The position numbers were made by a program, and so were the translations under genes. The notes below the pieces were generated by a model. It was not told the DNA's origin and ran no database searches. It was given only the letters and a program-made list of their open reading frames with translations. Below are positions 58,068-64,000 of a DNA stretch of 64,000 nucleotides, piece by piece (the stretch's first letter is position 1; each line of letters starts with the position of its first letter). The stretch lies in NCBI RefSeq assembly GCF_036250735.1, contig NZ_CP109430.1, positions 4,216,001-4,280,000 on the forward strand. Direction: 5' to 3'. Source of the stretch: Streptosporangium sp. NBC_01495 (GTDB taxonomy: Bacteria; Actinomycetota; Actinomycetes; Streptosporangiales; Streptosporangiaceae).

Positions 58068-59729
58068 TCACCAGGTCCGGAACCGGGTGGGCGGATCGTA
58101 CAGGCCACCGGACCAGGCGACGAGATCCTCGATGCTGCGGGCCGCCAGCAGGGAGCGGTCCGCCTTGCGGACGTCGACCTTGAGGTCTTCCGGAAGCGCG
58201 ACCAAGCCGTCGCGGCGCAGTTCCTCCACGCGTCGCTCGTCCATGTCGCGGCCGACCGGGGTGGCGCCCGCGATCGCGGCCTCCGCCTCGCGCCGCTCGG
58301 CCAGGCCGGCGGCTCTGTAGAGGTAGGCCACCCCCTCCTCGGTCACCACGTGGCTGACGTCGTCGCCGTAGATCATGATCGGAGGGATGGGCATTCCGGC
58401 GTCCCTGCCCACCTGGACGGCGTCCAGCGACTCCACGAACGCCGGGACGCCGCCGGAGCGGAAGGTCTGGGTGATCTGCACGACGAGCTTGCGCCCCCGC
58501 GGCGCGCCGGCCTCGCCGGTCAGCAGGCTCAGCCAGGCGGGGGAGGCGTGCCTGCGGCCGTGCGGATCGTGTCCCATGTTGGGTGCTCCGCCGAAACCGG
58601 TCAGGCGGCTCTCGGTGACCGTCGAGGAGTTCGCGCAGGCGTCGATCTGCAGCGACGACCCGATGAACATGTCCACGGCGTACTGACCCGCGAGCTGGCA
58701 CAGCACCCGGTTCGACCGGAGCGAGCCGTCCCTGCCGGTGAAGAACACGTCGGGGCGGGCGGCGACGTAGCGTTCCGTGCCGGGTTCCCCGCCGAAGCAG
58801 TACACCGACTCGACCCAGCCGCTCTCAATGGCGGGAATGAGCGTCGGGTGCGGGTTGAGCGCCCAGTGCTTGCAGATCTTCCCGCGCAGGCCCAGCTCCT
58901 CACCGTACGTGGGCAGGATGAGCTCGATCGCCGCGGTGTCGAAGCCGATCCCGTGGTTCAGCGTGGTCACGCCGTGCCGCTCGTAGATCCCGCGCAGCGC
59001 CAGCATGGCCATCAGGATCTCCACCGGGCCGATCCGGCGGGGGTCCCGGGTGAACAGCGGCTCCAGCGCGAAGGGCCGGGGGCTCTCCACGACCAGGTCC
59101 ACCCAGTCGCCGGGGATGTCCACCCGGGTAACCTCGTCCACCAGCTCGTTGACCTGGACCAGGACCACGCCGTCGTGGAACGCCGTCGCCTCGGCGATGG
59201 TCGGGGTGTCCTCGGTGCCGGGGCCTGTGTACAGGTTTCCCCCGCGGTCGACCTGCTCGGCGCAGAGCAGCGCGACGTCCGGGGTGAGGTCGACGAACAT
59301 CCGCGCGTACAGCTCGACGTAGGTGTGGATCGCCCCGACCTCGACCCTGCCGTCGGCGAGCAGCTGCGCCATGCGCACGCTCTGCGGGCCGGCGTAGGAG
59401 AAGTCGAGACGGTGGGCCACCCCGCGCTCGAAGAGGTCCAGATGCTCGCGCAGGCTGATCGAGGAGATCAGCATGTGGAGGTCGTGGACCACGTCCGGAT
59501 CACAGCCGGCCAGCGCCTCGGCGAGGAAGTCCGCCTGTTTCTGGTTGTCGCCCTCCAGCGCCACCCGGTCGCCCGGACGCAGCAACGCCTGCAGGGCGTC
59601 GCGCGCCCGTCCGGCGTCCAGCACCCGGCCCGAGGTGCCCGAGGTGAAGGACCGCACCGCCTCCAATCGCTCCCGTTTCGCGGCGCGCCGACGTGTCCAG
59701 TCCCGGGTGACCGCCTTCGCGAGTGCCAT
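58068..59729 (-). CDS. mdcA: malonate decarboxylase subunit alpha (MdcA), ACP transferase
   Basis: A 553-residue CoA-transferase-like subunit that exchanges acetyl-S-ACP for malonyl-S-ACP. DWTRRRAAKRERL begins the protein as in other MdcA. GDRVALEGDNQKQADFLAEAL, GPQSVRMAQLLADGRVEVGAIHTYVELYARMF and GFGGAPNMGHDPHGRRHASPAWL are family-specific stretches, and the length is standard (about 550). GGGGGCAGGCG precedes the ATG. It is the first gene of mdcABCDEGH and is preceded by a near-consensus promoter. Confidence 0.96.
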   Translation of the reverse strand: MALAKAVTRDWTRRRAAKRERLEAVRSFTSGTSGRVLDAGRARDALQALLRPGDRVALEGDNQKQADFLAEALAGCDPDVVHDLHMLISSISLREHLDLFERGVAHRLDFSYAGPQSVRMAQLLADGRVEVGAIHTYVELYARMFVDLTPDVALLCAEQVDRGGNLYTGPGTEDTPTIAEATAFHDGVVLVQVNELVDEVTRVDIPGDWVDLVVESPRPFALEPLFTRDPRRIGPVEILMAMLALRGIYERHGVTTLNHGIGFDTAAIELILPTYGEELGLRGKICKHWALNPHPTLIPAIESGWVESVYCFGGEPGTERYVAARPDVFFTGRDGSLRSNRVLCQLAGQYAVDMFIGSSLQIDACANSSTVTESRLTGFGGAPNMGHDPHGRRHASPAWLSLLTGEAGAPRGRKLVVQITQTFRSGGVPAFVESLDAVQVGRDAGMPIPPIMIYGDDVSHVVTEEGVAYLYRAAGLAERREAEAAIAGATPVGRDMDERRVEELRRDGLVALPEDLKVDVRKADRSLLAARSIEDLVAWSGGLYDPPTRFRTW

Positions 59730-59771
59730 CGCCTGCCCCCAATTAAGGTTCCTGGGGCTGATACCTCGCGA

Positions 59772-59800
59772 AGAATAAGAATTAACTCAAATCCTGTTAA
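59772..59800 (-). promoter_or_regulatory. sigma-70-type promoter of the mdc operon
   Basis: On the minus strand TTAACA (59800-59795) and TATTCT (59777-59772) are 17 bp apart, inside an AT-rich island that stands out in this window. It lies about 43 nt upstream of the mdcA start. Confidence 0.7.
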
Positions 59801-59942
59801 AACGTCATAACCGGTGATCGAGGTTCGGTATCGCCTCGGTAGTCGGAGGTACGCGGCGTCCGCGTCGAAGGGGGAGACCTTCCAGGAAAGGTGAGACCTC
59901 CCGGGAAAAGGGCGGACTCCCTCACAGGCCCCGGCGGGCCGC

Positions 59943-60716
59943 TCAGCCGGGCCGCCGGTCCGGGGGCGGGCCGGACGGCGACTCGAAGACGCTTGTCATG
60001 ACCGGGTGCTTGGGGAGGATCCCGTCACCCGAGGAGCGGCCCGTCAGGCGGCGGCGCAGCCAGGGGGCGAGGTACGCCGAGGCCCAGCGGAGGTCGGCGA
60101 GCGGCGCCGGTCCGGTCCCGGGCGGGCCGGGAGGAGGCGGGGGAGGGGCGGCGCGGCCGAGCGTGGCCAGGACCTGGTCGGCGACCCGGCGGTGGCCCAG
60201 CGGGTTGAGGTGCAGGCGATCGGCGCTCCACAGTTCGTGGCCGTCGAGCGCCCGGTCGCCGAACAGGTCGACGAGGTAGACCCCGCGCCGCTCGGCCACC
60301 TCCGTGACCAGGTCGTTCATCGCGACGATGCGGGGCCGCAGCACCCGGGGCAGCGGGAGCCGTACGCTCATGTCGGGGAAGCGGAAGAGCAGCACGTCCG
60401 CGCCCGACGCGCGCAGCCGGGCGACCACCTGGTCGAGGCGGTCGCGCATCGCGGCCAGGTCGAAGCCGCGCCACAGCGCGTCGTTGCCGCCCCCGGAGAT
60501 GCTGACGAGTGACGGGCCCATCGCGATCGCCGCCTCGACCTGCCGCGTGACGACGTCGTCGAACCTGCGCCCCCGAACGGCCAGGTTCGCGTAGCCGAAG
60601 CCCGGCGAGCAGAGCTCCGCCGCCACGAGATCGGCCCACCCGCGGAACGTGCCGTCGGGAAGCGGGTCGCCGACCCCTTCGGTGAAGCTGTCGCCGATCG
60701 CGACGAAGCCCGTCAC
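59943..60716 (-). CDS. SGNH/GDSL-family hydrolase
   Basis: A 257-residue esterase-like enzyme without a signal peptide. Block I is FVAIGDSFTEGVGDP with the nucleophile Ser, block II YANLAVRGRR (Gly), block III SISGGGNDALW (Asn), and block V DRLHLNPLGHRRVA with the catalytic Asp and His. All four are intact. The C-terminus adds a Pro-rich linker and a helical segment (LRWASAYLAPWLRRRLTG). The GTG start overlaps the stop of the upstream TIGR03086-type gene (GTGA). The substrate is likely an ester or acylated sugar. Confidence 0.93.
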   Translation of the reverse strand: MTGFVAIGDSFTEGVGDPLPDGTFRGWADLVAAELCSPGFGYANLAVRGRRFDDVVTRQVEAAIAMGPSLVSISGGGNDALWRGFDLAAMRDRLDQVVARLRASGADVLLFRFPDMSVRLPLPRVLRPRIVAMNDLVTEVAERRGVYLVDLFGDRALDGHELWSADRLHLNPLGHRRVADQVLATLGRAAPPPPPPGPPGTGPAPLADLRWASAYLAPWLRRRLTGRSSGDGILPKHPVMTSVFESPSGPPPDRRPG

Positions 60717-61285
60717 GGGGTCCACCGCGGGTCGCGCCCGAGGTGGGCGACGAGCCGCTGGTAGACCGGCGCGCCGCCGGCGGCCTCCACCGGGTGGCCG
60801 AACGCCTGCCCCGGCCCGCGGCTCAGCGGCATGCGAAGCACCATCTCCAGCGCGGCCTCGGCCAGGTCCGGGGTCAGGTCGCCGGGCATGCCGAGGGCGC
60901 GGGCCACGTCCCAGCCGTGCACGACGCCGTCGACGAAGTGCATGGAGACGGCGAACGCGCCGGGGAGGACGCCGAACTCGCGCACCTCCACCCGCCGTTC
61001 GAGCATGCCCTCCGCGGCGAACGCCTCGTTCACCAGGGCGACGGACCGCTGGAAATCCTCCGAGGGGTCCGCGCCGAGCACGCCGCCGTCCCACCCGGAG
61101 CGGCCGGGGGCGGTGCCGCTCGCGGCGGCGGCGAAGCCGAGATTGTCGGAGACCTGGTGGCGGATCAGCCCGTACAGGGTCCAGTCGGCGCACGGCGTGG
61201 GCCGCCTGAGATCCTCGGGGGTGACGGTGGCGACGACCTTCCCCAGGGCGTCACTCGCCCGCCGGTCGAGTTCGAGAATGTCCAT
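60713..61285 (-). CDS. TIGR03086-type metal-binding (DinB/mycothiol-maleylpyruvate isomerase-like) protein
   Basis: A 190-residue four-helix protein. PEDLRRPTPCADWTLYGLIRHQVSDNLGFAAA is the N-terminal motif (T PC.dWtv..l..H....n), with the metal-ligand His. FVDGVVHGWDVARALGMP supplies the other His ligands (HxxD.v.HgWDlA). This is the family of mycothiol-dependent maleylpyruvate isomerase-like proteins. I chose ATG 61285 because a TAGAGT -10 box (61298-61293, minus strand) lies 7 nt upstream, which implies a leaderless start. It is in an operon with the GDSL hydrolase. Confidence 0.9.
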   Translation of the reverse strand: MDILELDRRASDALGKVVATVTPEDLRRPTPCADWTLYGLIRHQVSDNLGFAAAASGTAPGRSGWDGGVLGADPSEDFQRSVALVNEAFAAEGMLERRVEVREFGVLPGAFAVSMHFVDGVVHGWDVARALGMPGDLTPDLAEAALEMVLRMPLSRGPGQAFGHPVEAAGGAPVYQRLVAHLGRDPRWTP

Positions 61286-61309
61286 GCGGCTCACTCTAGG
61301 AGCGGGAGC

Positions 61310-61326
61310 GGCCCTGTGTCAGGGCC
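61310..61326. promoter_or_regulatory. perfect dyad between divergent TIGR03086 and MocR genes
   Basis: GGCCCTGTGTCAGGGCC has 7-bp exact arms around TGT. It is 25 bp from the minus-strand start and 42 bp from the plus-strand start. Both divergent genes have leaderless-type -10 boxes (TAGAGT and TAGACT) flanking it. It is a likely operator for the MocR regulator or another factor. Confidence 0.55.
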
Positions 61327-61367
61327 AGAAACGGCTGAATCGACTGGGCCACTCTAGACTTGCCCCC

Positions 61368-62762
61368 GTGCACGTGAGCCTGGAGGGACGCACCGACCTG
61401 GCGGGCCAGATCTACCAGCAGATCCGCGCCGCCGTACTCGACGGGCGGCTGCGGCACGGTGAGCCGCTGCCCGCCACCCGCGAGCTGGCCCGGGATCTCG
61501 CGGTCTCGCGGAACACCGTGAGCGCCGCCTACGACCGGCTGGCAGCCGAGGGCTTCGTCGAGGGCCGGATCGGCGTCGGCACCTTCGTCCGCGCCGCCGC
61601 CCTGCCGCCCGCGAGCCCCCGGACGGACCGCGGCCGGCTCCGGCCGCGCGCCGTCTGGCAGGGGATCCCCGTGCCGCGCGGCCTGGACCGGCGGCCCAGG
61701 TACGACTTCTGTCCCGGCCTTCCCGACGTCCGGATGTTCCCCTACGAGGCGTGGCGCCGGCTGGTCTCCCGGGAGTTGCGGAGCTCGGCCGTGGGCAGTG
61801 GCATGTACGGAGACCCGTTCGGCCACGCCGGGCTGCGCGCGGCCATCGCCAGGCACGTCGGCGTCTCCCGCGCCGTGCTCGCCGATCCCGACGCCGTCGT
61901 CGTCACCTCGGGCGCGCAGCAGGCGCTCGACCTGATCGGCCGGGTGCTGCTCGAACCCGGTGACCGGGTGGCGGTCGAGGACCCCGGCTACCCGCCGCCG
62001 AGGAGGTTGTTCGAGTCGATGGGCCTGCGGGTCACGCCGGTTCCCGTCGACGCCGAGGGCCTGGTGGTGGACGCGCTGCCCGCCGACGCCCGCGCGGTCT
62101 ACGTCACCCCCTCCCACCAGTTCCCGCTGGGCATGCCGATGTCGCTGGCCCGCCGGATGGCGCTGCTCGCCTGGGCCGAGGAGCACGGGGCCGCCGTGAT
62201 CGAGGACGACTACGACAGCGAGTTCAGGTACGGCGGTCGCCCCATCGAGCCGCTGCAGAATCTGGACAGGTCCGGCCGGGTGCTCTACGTCGGCTCGTTC
62301 TCCAAGGTCATGCTGCCGACGTTGCGGCTCGGCTTCCTCGTCGCGCCGCCCGCGCTGCTGCCGGCTCTCGGCGCGGCCAAGTACGTCACCGACTGGCACA
62401 CCCCGCTCCCCGGCCAGGCGGCGCTGGCCGGTTTCATCGATGAGGGGCTGCTGGCCCGGCACGTCCGCAGGATGCGAACCGAGTACGAGGCCCGCCATCG
62501 GCGCGTCACCCAGCGCCTGGCCGGCGCGCTGGACCTGGTGACCTCCGCCGCCGGGCTGCACACCAGCGGCTTCCTGCCGCCCGGCCGTCCCGGCGTCGCC
62601 CGCCGGGCCCGGGACGCCGGGATCGGCCTGATGACCCTGTCCGACTTCGCGGTAAACCCGACCCGACCCGGCCTGGTCGTCGGCTACGGCGCCGTCCCGC
62701 TCGACCGGATCGACGACGGCCTCACCCTGCTCCTGTCGGTCATCGGCACCGGGGAGGCGTGA
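61368..62762 (+). CDS. MocR-family regulator (GntR helix-turn-helix + aminotransferase-like domain)
   Basis: A 464-residue PdxR/MocR protein. The winged helix is LAGQIYQQIRAAVLDGRLRHGEPLPATRELARDLAVSRNTVSAAYDRLAAEGFVEGRIGVGTFV. The fold-type-I PLP domain has VVVTSGAQQALDLIGRVLLEPGD, VIEDDYDSEFRYGG and the cofactor Lys in YVGSFSKVMLPTLRLGFLV. Such proteins sense PLP or amino acids. The GTG at 61368 follows a TAGACT -10 box by 7 nt (leaderless). It is divergent from the TIGR03086/GDSL unit, which it may regulate; no vitamin B6 genes are nearby. Confidence 0.93.
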   Translation: MHVSLEGRTDLAGQIYQQIRAAVLDGRLRHGEPLPATRELARDLAVSRNTVSAAYDRLAAEGFVEGRIGVGTFVRAAALPPASPRTDRGRLRPRAVWQGIPVPRGLDRRPRYDFCPGLPDVRMFPYEAWRRLVSRELRSSAVGSGMYGDPFGHAGLRAAIARHVGVSRAVLADPDAVVVTSGAQQALDLIGRVLLEPGDRVAVEDPGYPPPRRLFESMGLRVTPVPVDAEGLVVDALPADARAVYVTPSHQFPLGMPMSLARRMALLAWAEEHGAAVIEDDYDSEFRYGGRPIEPLQNLDRSGRVLYVGSFSKVMLPTLRLGFLVAPPALLPALGAAKYVTDWHTPLPGQAALAGFIDEGLLARHVRRMRTEYEARHRRVTQRLAGALDLVTSAAGLHTSGFLPPGRPGVARRARDAGIGLMTLSDFAVNPTRPGLVVGYGAVPLDRIDDGLTLLLSVIGTGEA

Positions 62763-62946
62763 GCTCGCGGCCGGAAGGCCCGCGGGACCCGCCGAACGAT
62801 GGCGCCAAAAGCGAGTGCCGCCTCGCGCCGTTCCAGATGTAGATCTTTCCCTCCGGACGCGACGCCACGGTGCCGCGCGCGGTTGAGCGGTGTCGTGCGC
62901 GGAATGATGGTCGGAGAGTTCGCCCGACCGTTGACGGGAGCCATGG

Positions 62947-63816
62947 ATGCAGATCGGTGTTGTCTTTCCCCAGACCGAGATCGGCGCGGACGCGGGCGCG
63001 GTGCGCGCCTACGCGCAGGGCGCCGAGGAGCTCGGCTTCCGGCATCTGATGGCCTACGACCACGTCGTCGGTGCCGACCCGGAGGTTCACCGGGGCTGGA
63101 AGGGCGTCTACGACATAGAGTCGACGTTCCACGAACCGATGGTCCTCTTCGGGTATCTCGCCGCGCTGACCTCACTGGAGCTGGTCTCCGCGATCGTCAT
63201 CCTGCCCCAGCGGCAGACGGTTCTGGTGGCCAAGCAGGCGGCGGAGGTCGACCTGCTCAGTGGCGGGCGGTTGCGGCTGGGCGTGGGGCTGGGGTGGAAC
63301 CAGGTCGAGTACGAGGCCCTCGGCCAGGACTTCGGCACCCGGGGCAGGCGCGTCGAGGAGCAGGTGGAGTTGATGCGCCGACTGTGGACCGAGCGGTCGG
63401 TCACCTTCGAGGGCACCTATGACCGGGTGACCGGGGCGGGGCTCGCGCCGCTGCCGGTGCAGCGGCCGATCCCCGTCTGGTTCGGCGCGCAGTCACCCCC
63501 GGCGTACCGGCGCGTCGGGCGGCTGGCCGACGGCTGGTTCCCGCAGATGCCTCCGGGCCCGGCGCTGGACGAGGCCAGGGCGACGATCGAGGAGGCCGCC
63601 GCGCAGGCGGGACGCGACCCCTCCGCGCTCGGCATGGAAGGCCGGGTGAGCTGGACGGGCGACGCGGAGGAGGCGGGTGACCTGGCCCGCCGGTGGCGGG
63701 AGGCCGGTGCCACCCACCTCGCCGTCAACACCATGAAGGCGGGGCTGAGCTCGGTCGACGACCACCTGGGCGCGCTGGAGGCGGTGGCCGAGACGCTCGA
63801 ACCGCGGAAAGGCTAG
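62947..63816 (+). CDS. F420-dependent LLM-class oxidoreductase
   Basis: A 289-residue luciferase-like TIM-barrel protein. MQIGVVFPQTEIGADAGAVRAYAQGAEELGFRHLMAYDHV is the F420-type start. FHEPMVLFGYLAALTSLELVSAIVILPQRQTVLVAKQAAEVDLLSGGRLRLGVGLGWN is the TIGR03619-like signature for cofactor and substrate binding. IPVWFGAQSPPAYRRVGRLADGWFPQ completes the barrel. GGGAG precedes the ATG; another ATG lies 4 nt upstream, out of frame. The substrate is unknown. Confidence 0.93.
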   Translation: MQIGVVFPQTEIGADAGAVRAYAQGAEELGFRHLMAYDHVVGADPEVHRGWKGVYDIESTFHEPMVLFGYLAALTSLELVSAIVILPQRQTVLVAKQAAEVDLLSGGRLRLGVGLGWNQVEYEALGQDFGTRGRRVEEQVELMRRLWTERSVTFEGTYDRVTGAGLAPLPVQRPIPVWFGAQSPPAYRRVGRLADGWFPQMPPGPALDEARATIEEAAAQAGRDPSALGMEGRVSWTGDAEEAGDLARRWREAGATHLAVNTMKAGLSSVDDHLGALEAVAETLEPRKG

Positions 63817-63828
63817 ACCGCCACCCCC

Positions 63829-64000
63829 TCAGCGCGGCGGGATCCTGCCGAGACCGGCGACGACCTCGAACGCGTGCTCGGGGAACGGATCGTCGTCGGC
63901 GGGGCGCCAGTCCGCCGCCAGGACGAGCCCGGGTTCGAGGAGCTCGAACCCCTCGAACAGCTCGCCGACCTCGCGCATGGTGCGGAGCTGTACCGGGTTG
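63829..64000 (-). CDS. C-terminus of a third SAV2177/DUF574-type methyltransferase (partial)
   Basis: The minus-strand frame is open to the window edge. The visible end reads LRTMREVGELFEGFELLEPG, then LVLAADWRPADDDPF and VVAGLGRIPPR. The spacing of F-E-G-F-E-L-L-E-P-G-L-V, W-R-P and the closing GxGR matches the ends of the two DUF574 proteins at 24-26 kb. The SAM-binding part lies outside the window, so activity cannot be judged. It converges on the LLM oxidoreductase gene with only 12 nt between the stops. Confidence 0.75.
   Translation of the reverse strand, partial: NPVQLRTMREVGELFEGFELLEPGLVLAADWRPADDDPFPEHAFEVVAGLGRIPPR

Overview
The window is very GC-rich actinobacterial DNA. It carries several actinomycete hallmarks: three SAV2177/DUF574-type methyltransferase genes, a DUF397 / DUF5753-XRE / HATPase regulator trio, F420-dependent enzymes, a mycothiol-type DsbA-like protein, SigE-family ECF sigma factors, and many genes whose TAnnnT -10 box lies 6-7 nt before the start codon (leaderless). 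The best guess is a Streptosporangiales/Streptosporangiaceae-type organism. That placement is inference, because no rRNA or other marker gene is present.

Layout. 1-1.6 kb: 3' end of an RHS-repeat toxin gene, coupled by an ATGA overlap to a tiny membrane protein that may be its immunity protein, then a perfect hairpin. 1.7-7.3 kb: a cell-wall recycling module (RpiR regulator and NagZ on the minus strand, divergent from a GHL10/DUF187 glycosidase and AnmK). 7.3-12.9 kb: an FAD protein, a GNAT acetyltransferase, an Rv2466c-like protein under a MerR-type promoter, a solo TnpB element, an orphan Phd-like antitoxin and an FMN reductase. 13-20 kb: a lipid kinase, phosphoglucomutase, and a ROK kinase - sugar isomerase - Gfo/Idh oxidoreductase operon behind a LacI-type palindrome. 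20-30 kb: a bidirectional leaderless promoter, a PPOX enzyme, a fasciclin protein, RecQ, two DUF574 methyltransferases, the WhiJ-like regulator trio around an 18-bp perfect palindrome, and an SDR/DUF2867 protein.

30-35 kb: a TetR regulator with three tandem operators facing a Mo-hydroxylase operon, in which the 2Fe-2S and Mo subunits are fused and the FAD subunit has a four-cysteine insert; a hexamer array lies between the two genes. 34.5-45.7 kb: redox enzymes and one- and two-component regulators (HxlR, PadR, NarL/HisKA_3, GntR) paired with membrane proteins and an ABC exporter, an IS630-type transposase remnant and a tyrosine phosphatase. 46-54 kb: a stand-alone condensation-domain protein with mosaic base composition, an ECF sigma factor with a membrane partner, a beta-lactamase-like protein with LysR, an APH-type kinase and a secreted alpha/beta hydrolase.

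53.5-59.8 kb: a complete malonate decarboxylase operon mdcABCDEGH with overlapping genes and a clear promoter, but no transporter or dedicated regulator. 59.9-64 kb: a GDSL hydrolase, a TIGR03086 protein, a MocR regulator behind a palindrome, an F420-dependent LLM enzyme, and the C-terminal end of a third DUF574-like methyltransferase cut by the window edge.

No rRNA, tRNA or CRISPR array was recognised. All functional names rest on reading motifs by eye; no database search was run.
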